Below are positions 1-11,238 of a stretch of 64,000 nucleotides of DNA, piece by piece. The notes below the pieces were generated by a model that saw nothing but the letters and a program-made list of their open reading frames with translations, was not told the DNA's origin and did no database searches. This stretch comes from Diphasiastrum complanatum (Eukaryota; Streptophyta; Lycopodiopsida; Lycopodiales; Lycopodiaceae). The first letter of the stretch is position 1. The number at the start of each line of letters is the position of its first letter. The stretch spans positions 66,179,940 to 66,243,939 of the forward strand of contig CM055095.1 in NCBI GenBank assembly GCA_029204225.1, in the 5' to 3' direction. Made by a program: the position numbers and the translations under genes.

Positions 1-277
1 CACGCATTAAAAGGTAGTAGAAACCACTCATAAGAGCTGCAAATAAGAGTCCTAAAGAGACACTTGCACTTTTTTCCATCCCACTGTTACCTCTTTCCAC
101 ATGGAATATTTTATTTCAGAAATGAGTGGCATACATATACATAATTCTGAGATCACACTGAAGTTACACTAAAAAATACAGCAATGTTTTGGGTACACAA
201 ATAGCATCTGTGATAATCACAGGCTATTTGCTTTTGTTGGCACTTTCTTTCAGTGACTCCTCAGCAACTTTGACTGC
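1..277 (-). other. 3' flank / probable 3' UTR of the first ATL gene
   Basis: This stretch lies directly downstream of the ATL stop codon. It resembles the sequence downstream of the second ATL copy (about 20140-20398): both contain an AAAGAGA-CACTTGCACTTTT-like block, an AGAAATGAGT block and the segment leading to the stop. That similarity outside the coding region shows that the duplication unit included the 3' end of the gene. No poly(A) signal was assigned with confidence. Confidence 0.45.
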
Positions 278-1468
278 TTAAAGAAAAACTGTATGTCCCT
301 CCCCTTTCATGTGCTGAAGAGGCCTAGTAATCTGTTTTCTCTCCTTGCCCAGGATCCAGCTGAGTGTACTTTTGACAATTGGCAACCATTTCTGTGACTG
401 TTCATCTTGTTTCTTTGGATGGCTTCCTTGAGCTAGTTTACCATCACATGCATTGTGGTGATCAGACCGGGGATATCTCTGGAATCCAGTGATCTCAGAC
501 ATGGATCTTTGGTCTGAGAACAACAATTCCTTGCCCTCGTAAGCGCAGCTGGCCTCAGGATCAATATTCATCCCGCCATGACCATCTTTGGGAGGTGCGA
601 TTAAGTTCTGCTTCTTCATTAGGGTTAGCAGATCAGCCGGTACGAAATTGCTCCATCGGTGCTGCATTAGCACGTCTGAGACAATGATCGTGTGGCTAAA
701 TCGCCTCAGCATTGAGCTTGCCTCATCAGTCAAGGGTGTTGTCCCGACTCCTCCTATATGGCTGGGCATGTTATCTGGTAGCAGCGACAGCGGGTTTCTA
801 TCAAATCTTCGATTAGGCTCTCCCGCACCATCTCGCTGTACAATAATTTGGAATCCCCCGGTCTCTAATGAGCGCCTAGGTGTTGACCCTTGCTCTAACA
901 CAATATCTAATGAACCTCGAGCACTAGATGTCCCATCTGCAAACACTTGATCCTCCGTCGTAACTTGACACCTACAAAGAGGACAATTGGATTTGGAAAG
1001 AAGCCAATTATCCACGCAGTCGATATGGAAAGCATGTCTACACCTTGAGAGTAGCCGGAGTACATCAGTATCCACGTATTTGCCTAAACAAACTGCGCAC
1101 TCTAGCCCTTCTTTGTTCCCTTTCAAAGATGAGAAAGAAAACTTTGGCAGTGATTGTATGATAGCCTCATCAATTCCATTATCAGTGCTGTTTGCAAATT
1201 CAGGATGATCAGCATCCACATCAAGAACAAGTTCGGAAAGAAGTCTTCCCCTTCGCAATGCCCTTTTCATGACATACATTGCATACACAACCACTAGAAA
1301 CACCGACCAGAAAATCCCAGTGATGATACCAATTATCAAGATGAATTTAGGCCTGAAAGTATCTTTGAAGATGGAGCCAGGAGGGACAGCAGCTGTTGGT
1401 GAGAAGGTGCTGTTTGAAAGGTGCCTGTCATGAAAGGATTGCCACAAAGCGAGATCCATCTTCCACAT
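278..1468 (-). CDS. ATL-type RING-H2 E3 ubiquitin ligase, ATL42-like (396 aa, intact)
   Basis: This is a membrane-anchored RING-H2 E3 ligase of the plant ATL family, expected to recruit a ubiquitin-charged E2 and mark a client protein at a membrane. A hydrophobic segment lies at about residues 41-65, followed by a basic KRALRRGR stretch. A GLD-like motif, GIDEAIIQSLP, spans 98-108. The RING-H2 ligands are Cys124, Cys127, Cys143, His145, His148, Cys151, Cys162 and Cys165, with the E2-contacting Trp155. The C-terminal region keeps the IIVSD and RWSNFVPADLL signatures that, as I recall them, belong to the ATL42/43 subgroup. The N-terminus before the membrane segment is not a clear signal peptide, so the true start could lie in an upstream exon. 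The gene is intronless as read, which is typical of ATLs. A paralogue with a frameshift lies at 20399-21542 in the same orientation. The family call is secure; the client and pathway cannot be read from sequence. Confidence 0.9.
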   Translation of the reverse strand: MWKMDLALWQSFHDRHLSNSTFSPTAAVPPGSIFKDTFRPKFILIIGIITGIFWSVFLVVVYAMYVMKRALRRGRLLSELVLDVDADHPEFANSTDNGIDEAIIQSLPKFSFSSLKGNKEGLECAVCLGKYVDTDVLRLLSRCRHAFHIDCVDNWLLSKSNCPLCRCQVTTEDQVFADGTSSARGSLDIVLEQGSTPRRSLETGGFQIIVQRDGAGEPNRRFDRNPLSLLPDNMPSHIGGVGTTPLTDEASSMLRRFSHTIIVSDVLMQHRWSNFVPADLLTLMKKQNLIAPPKDGHGGMNIDPEASCAYEGKELLFSDQRSMSEITGFQRYPRSDHHNACDGKLAQGSHPKKQDEQSQKWLPIVKSTLSWILGKERKQITRPLQHMKGEGHTVFL

Positions 1469-1780
1469 ATTTCTATCTCGGTCACATAATCAATATTTAT
1501 GAATTGTCTACCTGCATAGTCGATCATGAAGCAAAAGCAAAATTCATTCAACTTACACCTGCATAGACTCAATAGTACTGTTCACGTTTTATTTCTCATA
1601 TAACTGATCACGACTCGGACAACCCAGCTTCAAGGCGACGATGAGTACACATCAGAGCTATAATTTAAGCTGTTTTTGGATGGCGCAAAATGGGTTGGAT
1701 GGAGTTGCCGCAACCATCATCTCGGATAGCAAGGCCACAAGGAGGGTAGGTTGAAAAACTCAACCTCCTGCCTCCTTCCT
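1469..1780. other. Upstream region of the first ATL gene
   Basis: This should hold the 5' UTR and promoter of the minus-strand ATL gene. An AT-rich TATAATTTAA-like stretch near 1659 is a possible TATA element, but nothing fixes the transcription start. No convincing reading frame is present. Confidence 0.25.
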
Positions 1781-1784
1781 ACCT

Positions 1785-1911
1785 CCACAAACTCTTTTTT
1801 CTCTCTCCTTCGAACCTCCACATTTTACTCCCTATGAATATGGGGAGTCCACAAACTCTTTTTTTTCTCTCCTTAGAACCTCCACATTTTACTCCCTATG
1901 AAGATGTGGGA
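1785..1911. repeat. Two-copy direct tandem repeat, unit about 63 bp
   Basis: The block CCACAAACTCTTTTTT ... CCTCCACATTTTACTCCCTATGA occurs twice back to back, starting near 1785 and near 1850. The copies differ by a few bases and by T-run length. Function unknown. Confidence 0.8.
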
Positions 1912-2156
1912 GATAGGTGATGCTTATGACATGTGGCTCACCGCCTCATTTCAGGAGGCTACCACCGGTGGTACCCTCGAACATGTGACCCAGGTCTTCC
2001 TCATCCAAGGCGTGACGAAGCAAAGCAAGAGGCAAAAGGTAAGAGGCGAGCGAGTGAGAAATGGCATAATCTCATAACTGGGCCACATGATGATGCTGCA
2101 ACCGGTTTGTTGCCTCTCGTCACAGCCTCCAAAAATTTGGGAGCAAGCCACTTGTC

Positions 2157-2188
2157 GGAGGTAGCACCGAAGGTAGAGTGCTACCTCC
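2157..2188. repeat. Perfect 11-bp stem inverted repeat (hairpin)
   Basis: GGAGGTAGCAC at 2157-2167 is exactly complementary to GTGCTACCTCC at 2178-2188 around a 10-nt loop. The same GGAGGTAG / CTACCTCC words recur nearby at about 1744, 2290-2345 and 2383, so the hairpin belongs to a locally repetitive sequence. Confidence 0.7.
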
Positions 2189-2388
2189 AACCTATGTGTC
2201 GTGATCTTATTGGGCATAATTCTGTAAGTTGGCAGAGGCTGACTCTAGAGGTTGGCATGCCTCTAAAGGTATACTTTTTTAACTTCCAAAGGTCAGAGCC
2301 AACCTCCGAAGGTAGGAGGGAATATCCTCTCCTACCTCCTCCATGTGGCCCGGCCTTCGGTCTCAACTCACACTTAGGACTGAGGAGG

Positions 2389-2740
2389 TATGCTAAAGTA
2401 TTAACACTAATTTTGTCACATTGTTATGGACTAGACCATGGATGTTTGTCCTTAAGAATATAATGGCACTTCCTTTACTCTTGGTGAGTAGGTGATTGAT
2501 TATAAGGTAAAATATTCTCACTAATTCTGTCCACATTATCGTGGACTAAATAATGAGTGTTTGTCGAGAAGGATAAAATGGTTCATCCTCTTGTCTCAGC
2601 AAGAAGGTCATGACTCACATGTAGGTCTTTCTTGTCTCGGCAAGACGGTCATGACTCACATGTACGACTTAGGACATATGATAAAATATTCGCATTAATT
2701 TTGTTCACTAATTATTATGGACTCGGTAATGGGTGTTTGT
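2389..2740. repeat. Degenerate repeats of about 60 bp, three copies
   Basis: Three stretches (about 2389-2450, 2503-2557 and 2680-2740) share the order A-AAGTATT/ATATTC, TAATTNTGT, TTATGGACT, TAATG-GTGTTTGTC. Between the second and third lies a short duplicated block around GGTCATGACTCACATGTA. It looks like decayed intergenic satellite or LTR DNA; no gene is visible. Confidence 0.5.
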
Positions 2741-3609
2741 CGGTAATGATGTAATCGCTCATCGTCTCATCTAAGCGAGATGAGGGTCGAGACGTCATCT
2801 TGCTGAGATGAGAGGATGAGTCGCTATATCCTTACTATGGGCCAAAACCACCCTCAAAATCTTACAAAAAATAAAATAAAATCATGTTCAAAACATAATT
2901 AATGATTCCATCCGTGAGCACTACTTATTTCCAATATTTTATTCATGAGGCCTATGTATTTCAAAATTACATCTATGAGGGTAGTATTTTTCAAGATTCC
3001 ATTCATGAGAACTTTCTATTTTGAGGGCTAAAAATTATAGCCAATCAAATTTGTAGAAAATAATGAGGTCCTATTATTATGCCATAGGTAACGGTGGTCC
3101 CCAAATTCAATTGGGACTATTAGATTCATGTAAGATTGGACTAGACACACATTATGTAGGTACTAGATACTAGGAGGTTACCTCAGAATCTTCGCACTAC
3201 TTCATTCATGACCTTAGATACTAGGACGTACGGTAGCAAATTCACACTAATTCATTCCTACCTAAGAGGTAAAGAGCAGGTCCCCATGGTCAACAAACAA
3301 TAAGAGGGATCTCCTTCACTAATCTAGTGCTTGAGTATTTCGAAAGTGAGCACATTGAGATGGTGGGTCCATTGAAGTCACTATTCAATAGTTTACATAA
3401 GTTTTGGAAATTCAAGCTCCACAACTCTTTCAAGGGGGGAGGATGGGGATGAAGTGGAAATAAGTGGATGAACTGCAAGTTTTGGGGCCATGGCCATGTG
3501 GCATAAAACTTCTTGAACTAAGAAAGGCACCTGTTTAATGAAAACACTATATAGACATCATTGAAACTTAACTCAATGCTCATTACACGATATTGGCAAA
3601 TGCATTAAA

Positions 3610-4300
3610 CTTTTAAACTTCAAAGACTTTATCCTTTTACATGGGCCACCATAAGAGCCTTGCCCCTAATTTTAAAATTTAAACAATTAGCCAAGATCAG
3701 CCTTGCAGTTTGACAGCCGTATTGACCGTCAAAAGCCATTTTGGCCATAGAATATAGGCGTACTAAAAATTTGGCCGTCATAGCAGACAGGCACATACAA
3801 TTCAAAAACGTCATGTTGACATGTGCCTTTGTTTTTTTACTTGTATATATTCACAATAAATATATTATACACCACTTGAAACTTCATAAAAATCTCAGCA
3901 CAAACTTTGACATTCATGATTCAACTTTCAACCCTTCTAAGTTGGCAGCTCATCTTTGAAATTCGTACCCATCTCTAAACTATCAAATTCCAGATTTGAA
4001 GGTCAAATGGTTTTTCAAACAGTCACTGAAAAAAGCATGACAGGCAGTCTAGACCGTCAAACTGCAAGGCATGCCAAGATGCCAATTCCTTCAACTTTAC
4101 AAAATTTAAACTTCAAAGACTTGATAATATAATATCCTTTAGCATGGGCCACCATAAGAGCCTTGCCCATAAATTTAAAATTTAAACAATGGGCCAAGAT
4201 GCCAATTCCTTCAACTTTACAAACTTTAAACTTCAAAGACTTAATAATATCCTTTAGCATGGGCCACCATAAAAAGAGCCAAATGCCAATTACTTCAACT
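3610..4300. repeat. Three related copies of a 100-120 bp repeat
   Basis: A unit containing AAACTTCAAAGACTT, ATCCTTT-CATGGGCCACCATAAGAGCC and TTTAAAATTTAAACAAT occurs near 3613-3700, 4073-4191 and 4192-4300, the last two in tandem. Reading frames seen here are by-products of the repeat. It lies in a gene-free stretch from about 2750 to 5540 where I see nothing else recognisable apart from the GCGTCAGTCC duplication near 4448-4470 and the 12-bp palindrome TGCCACGTGGCA at about 4481-4492. Confidence 0.7.
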
Positions 4301-4380
4301 TTCAACTTAGTACTATCCATCATCTCCCACAAATGTAATTGATTTTTTGTGAGTATTTTGCCCAATTTTTGGGCTCCTTA

Positions 4381-5540
4381 AAAAGGACCTTAAAAAGGAG
4401 AATATGTCACTTTTTTTTTTTTAAGAATATGACACCCATTCCAGCCTGCGCGTCAGTCCGCGTCAGTCCACATGCGTCAACCTGCCACGTGGCAATTTTT
4501 GACTGGTAAAAAAAAAAAATCAAACTGCTGATTATGCTTTATAAATGACATGTGGAAAAGTCAAAGAATCCATTACGCGATGGAATGGGCCGGCGGGCAC
4601 AAGCCATTCTGCTCGGTAAGGATTTCCAGAAATTTTTTAGGCGAGGCCTTCACCAAAAAAAATCCTAGAAATCCTTATTGGGCAAAATGGCATGTGCCCC
4701 GATCCATTCCATAGTATGTTATAGTTCATTCCAACTTTCAAACTTCCAAAGATTCAGCTTCAGTTTTCGTGTGTTCGTTGCAGTCCGAACTTCATGGAAG
4801 GTAAAAGATCTTTGTCACATACATGTAGATTCTACGTTTGTAGCCTTCACTTTCTTTTAATACATGCATTACTTGGAATTTGATATGATGTAAATAGGTA
4901 CAGTTTGATAAATTCTTCACTAATATAATACTGAAAATTTTAAGAAAAAATTTGCATGAATGTACATCATATTTAACATGAAATTTGAAGGGAAAATTCT
5001 ATGTAAAGATATTACATGAAGGTCATGAACATTGTGAAAGACATCATGGAAATAGAGCACAAAGGAAAACCATGATTGTCAAATTTCAACATTGACTCCA
5101 AACGAGGTGATGATTAAGAAAGTCTCATTGGAATGTAAGACACTTGGGGAGCTATTTTTTCTTCCACTAAAGACATGATGAAATCTTTCCTAGAGTTGAT
5201 GCCTTGTCTCTAGTTGTTGGTTTTAGGTCCATGGTTGTTGAAGAATAAGAAAGATAGTTCTAACATCTATAGGTGGAAATATCCTCTTTTTTGGCTTTGT
5301 CTTTTTCTCTCACTCATCTTTCCTCCTAACCTTCTACATTCATATCTCAAGCCCTTTTCAATCCTTCAACTCTCAAGGCGGCCCACTCCTATTTTTGGAA
5401 ACTCCAGATATATAGACTTATAAAGTATCTTTTTTTTTTAGCAAATCGACAAAGGGTGGTAATTAGACATAAATTGATGTCAAAATAGTTGTCAATAAAA
5501 AATGTCATGTGTTGTGTTTAGAAAAAAAATCAATCAAGTC
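4381..5540. other. Gene-free intergenic stretch
   Basis: I see no domain-bearing reading frame on either strand. The sequence is AT-rich with short homopolymer runs, a duplicated GCGTCAGTCC word and one G-box palindrome. It ends where a decayed copia RNase H segment begins. Confidence 0.5.
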
Positions 5541-5547
5541 TCCTTGT

Positions 5548-5984
5548 TCAAAACTTTATCTCAGTATTCTTGGTCCTAGAATAGCCTCTATGATTAAGTG
5601 ACAACGCTATTGTATTTCTTTTTTTGTCATAGAACATAGTAGCTGGATTATTTGAAGAAGGTCTAATGCTAGATAATAAAAGTCTTAACCATATTGCTTC
5701 CTTAGTTACAAAGGAAGTAGCTACATATTCTAATTCAATTAAAGACAAAGCTATAGAGGTTTGCCTTCTACTATTTTTGTCCACATCACTTGCCTAGTTA
5801 GCATCTATGAAGCCCTGCATGACACGATTGTTTTTTATAGTTGGTCCTCCATACAAAATGCATTGACCTTTGGTGGCTTGTAGATACCTTATAACCCTCA
5901 CAAGGTCTTTCCAATGGATAATCATAATATTGGACATGAACTGACTCACAGGGTAGATATATACTCTCCACCATTGTCACTCCT
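5548..5984 (-). pseudogene. Copia RNase H remnant
   Basis: Translation shows the copia end-of-pol signature: a K/R-rich HWKDL-like segment, then GFIDAN with an in-frame stop, RRQTSIALSLIELEYVA, and KEAIWLRLLL. It is out of frame with the integrase segment upstream and broken by stops. No catalytic activity is expected. Confidence 0.7.
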
Positions 5985-6753
5985 TGTGGAAAAATTGGTT
6001 CTCCCTTGCATTCTTGAACTTAAGAAAGACATCATACACTTCACTTTTGTTCAGTAGTGGATAGATCCAACAAAATCTACTAAAATCATCAATGAAAGTT
6101 ACATACATCTTAGCTCCACTATTGCTAATTGTAGTAATTCCATTAATATCCGAATGTACAACTTGCAAAGACTTTGTAGATCAAGATGTAGATCTAGTAT
6201 AAGGTAGTCTATGTGACTTTGACAAAGCACAAGACTCACAAACATGATAGATACTTTTTAAAGGACTTGGAAGACCTATCACAACTTGCTTCCTAGCCAT
6301 TACCTCCAATGACTTGAAGTTCGGGTCTCCCATCCTTTTATGCCAAACCTCTTGAATAAGTATTCGCTCTCTTGCAACACATCCAACTTGGCTAGCCATA
6401 ACACAAGCATCTAGTTTGAACAACTTCCCTTGCCTTTCACCTTTTGCAATCAAGATATCCTTCCTTTTGATCATACAAGCATCTACATCAAACTCAACTT
6501 TGAGGCCTTTACTTAGCAATTGACTCACACTAAGTAAATTCTTGGTAATAGATGGAATAATGGACAAAACATCCTCCAAATGAACATTCCTATTTGTAGA
6601 GAGAGAAATAGGAATTGTGCTAATCCCTTTGATTGCACACTCACCATCATTGGCTGGGTAGATCACCCTCTTGTCATCTCCATATGCCAACAAAGAACTA
6701 AAGTACTCCTTGTGAAAAGTCATGTGTGAACTTGCTCCACTATAAATCCACAT
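5977..6753 (-). pseudogene. Copia protease / GAG-pre-integrase / integrase N-terminal remnant
   Basis: The segment starts at the aspartic protease motif, but the catalytic triad reads YSG instead of DSG, so the active-site Asp is lost. It continues with a GAG-pre-integrase zinc-binding region (WHKRMGDPN ... CESCALSKSHRLPY) and the first integrase block (HSDINGITT ... FIDDFSRFCW) before breaking off. One stop separates the two long frames (near 6178-6183). It is closely similar to the same region of the intact element at 48662-54523. Confidence 0.8.
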
Positions 6754-7489
6754 GGATCTAGATCTCCATCATTAGCAAGGATACATGAAGACATCACAAA
6801 AGCATCATCATTTGAATGGAAACACTTTGAACAAAGTTAGCATGAGCATCCAACAAACCATTACGAATGTACTCTAAGACATACATAGCAGAAGAGCCTA
6901 TGTATAACTCAGCTGATCCAAAAGGCGCGACTGTTTCAATGCACAAAGCACTCCTTTGAACAAAAACAAATGTTTTAAAAGGAAATCACAAACATATGAA
7001 ACTACGCAGTTCTCTTCTAGCACTTATACCAAGCAAATCAACACATAGAATAGTGAAATCTTGATCAACCTATGATCTATCCTCATTATAGTGACTCTTG
7101 CCACTTCCTAAGATTGAAACACACTCAAATGAAGTTCAGTAACCTCATAATCTAGAGATCCAATTAAAATTAGAGTTTTGACAAAATCACAAAAAATTGA
7201 ATATTTCAAAATCTACATGCAATTGTCTATATCTTGATATGCAATCTTGTAGACACCACTTAGGCTTTTTCAATGCTCAAAAAAATGGCCAAATCCAACA
7301 TGTATGCTGATAAATCGGAATTGATCAAGACTATAACCCTATTTAAAGTTTTGATCTACAAAAGATCTAATCTATTTATGCAAGAAACTCGATTTTGGTG
7401 TAGAATCCAATCTAGCATGCTCTAGCATTGATATCTTCTTTAAATCATTGACAGATGTGATTGGCTCCTTCATAACCTGAAACACAAGA

Positions 7490-7499
7490 TCTGATACCA
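7490..7499 (-). other. Primer binding site (initiator tRNA-Met)
   Basis: On the minus strand TGGTATCAGA follows directly on the LTR terminal CA. This is the usual plant copia primer binding site. Confidence 0.8.
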
Positions 7500-8154
7500 T
7501 GTGAAAGATTTTAGATCAATCAAGATCTAAATCCATAAAACGATCTTGGGTTAGAAAGACAACATATCACCAATCTTGCCAATGTAGAAAAATTAGCATC
7601 TACTCTAAAAATGAGATACAAACTCTAATAGATCTTAATCAAACATGAACCAAAACATAAAATAATTTTGTTGTTTGTACAATAATAATAAGCTATTATA
7701 TTTCACATGTGTGGGTCTGAAAATAGCATTTATTGAACATTCTACACATAGAATTGCAAGATATCACAACTATAGTGCACCACTGGATAGTAGAACCCAA
7801 GAGAACCATGTATAAACATGAATGAGATAAAAGAGAGAGAGAGAGAGAGTGATCCCTCTTCCCAAGGGTTACATCCTTTTATAATAGGTCCAAGATCTAA
7901 ATTGCCACTTGGTTTCCCTCCATAATGAAAAACCCTACTATTTTTGGGACTAGATTCAATGTACCCAACTTTCAAATTTGAAACTACTAAAACACGACTT
8001 CTACTTTTCCCACATTTTCAAAAAGTGTTTAATCAAATACTTTTAGACATATATAACTTTGAAAAGTCAACATCTAAGTCTATTATGAAATTGGCCTCAA
8101 ATGCCAAATAATTAAATGTAGCAAATATGACTAAACCAGTTGAAAACTTTCACA
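7500..8154 (-). repeat. Copia LTR (655 bp)
   Basis: Read on the minus strand it starts TGTGAAAG-like and ends CA next to the primer binding site; on the plus strand it runs TGTGAAAG ... TTTCACA. It contains a (GA)n run near 7830-7852 and a CACATGTGTGG G-box-like word near 7714. No matching second LTR was found in the window. Confidence 0.65.
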
Positions 8155-8162
8155 CTATATTC

Positions 8163-9480
8163 ACAAAAAGACTAAAGAGTACATATACATAGTCTTAATT
8201 TTGGAGGGCACCACTGCATGGTGTTATGGTCCTCGTTATAGAAGGCATGTCCCGACTCTACTCAATATGTATCGTCAAATTGGCACACATGCGAACTGTT
8301 ACATAAACAAAATTAACTTAAAATCACTACTTAAATAGGAAATAGTCATTGAACCATAAAAGAAACTTGGGCTTACTTATTCTAACACTCTCTCTTAAGC
8401 CCTACTTTATCTTTCTTACATAGAGTGTTTCTCTAAAAAAACTCAAACTTATCAATACTTAAAATTTTAGTAAGTATGCCAACTAACTGATCCTATGTCT
8501 TACAATGCACTATATTTATTTCATTAGATAATAATTTCTCTCTAATAAAATGATATTTTACCTCTATGTGCTTTGTGCATGCATGGAATACAATATTCTT
8601 AGCTAGCTGTATAGCGCTCTGGCTATCACATTTGATTACAGTAGGCTTCTTCATGTGAAATTCCAATGTCTTCTAACATCCTTCTTAGCCAAACTGATTC
8701 ATGTGTAGCTGATAGTGCTTTGTATTCTACTTTTGTGGTAGAAAGAGCAACTGTGTCACAACCTGCCCAATCTGAATCAACAAAGCCCTGTAAAATTGGT
8801 AAAGCCCATTGCCTCTCATATAATCCATGGGTTAATGTCCCTTTCACATAACAAAGAGTCCTCTTCGCTGCTTTCCAATGAATTTCCCTAGGAGTAGCCA
8901 TGAATTGACTCACATCACTTACAACATAACTTATATCAAGACAAGTAGTTGTGAGATAAATTAGCATCAACTAGTGCATTCTCATCCTGGTTAGATAGTT
9001 TATTACCAACATCCACAAGTGTAGACATTGGCTTGTTGTTGCACATTTTGAAATGCTTCAGAATATTGTTCACGTACTTTGTTTGTGTTAGTGTGATGCT
9101 AGTATGCCTTTGCTAGATTTCCACTTCTAAACAGTAGTGCATCAAACCAAGATCAATCATATCGAAACTGGTGGATAGATCCTTCTTGATTGCACTAATA
9201 AAATCATCATCATTACTTGTGATTATGAGAACCTCGTCTAGTATGACACAATTAGTGTGATGGTAGAGTCATGAGAAAAGTAGTAAAGATTGAAATCTGA
9301 AGAAGTGTGTGTCAAACCTCTAGACGAGAGATACTCATCAAAGTGGTTGTACCAAGCATGTGGTCTTCCTTCAATCCATACAAGGCCTTATTTAGTTTGC
9401 ATACATTGTTTTCCATGCCATGTACCACAAAACCACTAGGTTGGAACGTTGGAAAGGCAAGTCCGATGATGAGGACACTT
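8163..9480 (-). mobile_element. Decayed copia fragment: RT C-terminus, RNase H, partial 3' LTR
   Basis: From right to left on the minus strand: an RT piece encoding the KLNKALYGLK motif (about 9400), the RT palm region with the DLGLMHYCL motif (about 9130-9250), and RNase H (8626-8970, with FVDSDWAGCD and ALSTTKVEYKALS). Then come the terminal CTKHIEVKYHFIRE segment, a polypurine tract, and an LTR starting TGTTAGAATAAG at 8387 going down. The LTR is cut at about 8163 by the neighbouring element. Several stops and frame breaks. Confidence 0.7.
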
Positions 9481-9543
9481 GGAGGAGAAAGGACTATTTT
9501 AGACTGAACTTCCCTGGTTTGCCTCCTTTAGGAAGAGACTCTT

Positions 9544-9860
9544 AGAGGGGGAGGGAATGTTATGTACCCATAAGGGCATGCAACAGGAAACTTGAGGTGA
9601 CGGTCTCTTTATGGGACAAAACGCTGATTTGGAGCTATAGGTCTTTTGGGTGCCACATGTCAATGTCTTATTGGCTCGCAATGACTCGTTGTTATGGACC
9701 CGCGTCAGTGTGCACAACTGCCTCGTGCCGTTGTGGTCATGCGTGAGATGACCCCACCTGGGCTATGTATATAGAGGTGGATCTTCATGAGCTTGTCATT
9801 CATTCTCTCCTTGAGAATGAATAGCTCTTCCACTGGTGGTCAGGTTAGGACAATTATATA
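9544..9860 (+). repeat. Possible gypsy-type LTR with polypurine tract
   Basis: A purine tract (AGAGGGGGAGGGA, 9544-9556) is followed by TGTTATGTACCC at 9558, the arrangement of a polypurine tract and 3' LTR start on the plus strand. A TATA-like TATGTATATAGAGG lies near 9763. The right end, a second copy and a target duplication were not found, so this is tentative. Confidence 0.35.
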
Positions 9861-10065
9861 GGCCTCAAGATGTAGGTAGACGAGGGTCGTGGGTAAGGCA
9901 TGGTTGGCATGGGACACCATGGCTTACATGAGATTCGAGCTTGCTTGATGGTGGTTTATAACTCCAGTGCACGGGAGGTGGCAGAAGACCCAAGACATGG
10001 AGGTCGAGAGCAAGGATGGAACATCAAGTTCAAAAGGCAAGAGCAAGAAGGACAAGAAGAAGCTG

Positions 10066-10170
10066 AAATGTTTCTTTTGTGTTAAGAAATGACACTTTGC
10101 ATCCAAGTGTTACAAGAAAAAGAATGTCCAAGAGAAGGACAATCAAAGTAATCTTGGCTTGAGGAGGAGG
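10066..10170 (+). pseudogene. Copia gag zinc-knuckle remnant
   Basis: The plus strand encodes KCFFCVKK, a stop, then HFASKCYKKK, a CCHC zinc knuckle of the copia gag type with one in-frame stop. The lysine-rich segment before it (from about 10000) fits the gag spacer. Nothing else of the element is clearly attached. Confidence 0.55.
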
Positions 10171-11238
10171 ATGAATGCAACTCATCATTAATGACATCCA
10201 TAACTCCAACATCTAATCAAAACACTTGTGCCTTGTGCATGGTTTTTTTTTTTATGCTTATAGTTGATTTGGTGCATGTTACCGATTGGACAACAGTTTG
10301 AAAAATTGCATGAATGTCCAATCGATGGTTTGCATGCCGGTTGATTGAGGTTTTCTTAGGGCTTGACAAGTGGTAATTTTCAAGTTGGTTCCAAATTTGA
10401 TTCGGAATTAATTTGAAAATTTTAGTTACAAGCACCTAGTTAGAGGAACTTTGGTTTCTTGGTGCTCTATAGTCAATGCTGTAACCTTGCCATTTTGAAA
10501 GTAGCTTCCCGGTCTTGGCAGGAGGAATTTAGTTTTTCTTCTATGGGCAATATGCATGCTTGAGTTTTTATCAACTTGACAATCACTCGTAAGCCTAGTT
10601 TTTTGAGAACTTAATACTGTTGTTTTGTGTCAAGCTATAATAATCAGTCTAAATTTTAGTAAACCGATCTGCACAAAATAATGGTAGTGGTTTGGTTCTC
10701 CGGGCAAGTACCTAGTTAGTGGGGATTCTGGGTCCCTGGTACTGTGCTTTTTATCGATTTAACTCTGGAGTAAGATTACTCCCAGTAATTTGAGCTAAAT
10801 GGTATTATTAAGGTTCTTCCTTCTCAACTTCGGTGTTGCACCGATAGGTCCTAAAAGATACTTGTAAAAGTGAATTAATGGGATAAGGTCGTAATCTTTG
10901 GGAGGTAGTTCTATATTCGTTAAAAAAAAACAAGTGTATCGAATATACAAAGAATCACCACCGGGACCAAATTTTATTGATTTTCCATTGATTTGGGCAA
11001 TTTTAATGAAGTAATGAAAATTGACCGGATGATCAAAAAGGAAGTAGCCTAACATTTACTTGTGTCAAAGGAATTTTTGGGGACCCTTGCTAATGAAATA
11101 TTTCGGGTGACCAAAAATCTAAGGGACCCAGAAAATGAGACACCTTAGTAGGTAAATGTGATAGTGTTGTGTAATTTGGATTGCTTAGTGAATTTATTTT
11201 GAATATTCATAGGACCATGAGTTGACCCTATTTGTTAT
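10171..11238. other. Stretch without recognised gene
   Basis: An 86-codon minus-strand frame at 10795-11055 is open, but I recognise no domain in it. The rest is T-rich sequence. It may be internal or LTR DNA of the copia remnant that follows. Confidence 0.4.

Larger units (their letters stand above)
5540..8154 (-). mobile_element. Truncated and internally deleted Ty1/copia element with one LTR
   Basis: On the minus strand the order is LTR (8154-7500), primer binding site, a residual leader and gag, protease and integrase N-terminal part (6753-5977), then an abrupt join to an RNase H segment (about 5975-5548). The integrase core and reverse transcriptase are missing, so a large internal deletion has joined integrase to RNase H. 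The 3' LTR is absent. Its outer LTR edge abuts a piece of another element's LTR (8163-8387), so it appears to have inserted into, or recombined with, that LTR. Not capable of movement. Confidence 0.8.

Noticed and set aside
1933-2463. 176-codon plus-strand open frame
   Set aside because: No recognisable domain, lies in locally repetitive DNA, and its residues follow the GGAGGTAG word repeats; probably chance.
10795-11055. 86-codon minus-strand frame as a gene
   Set aside because: No domain recognised, no splice or start context, and flanked by retroelement debris; left as unassigned.
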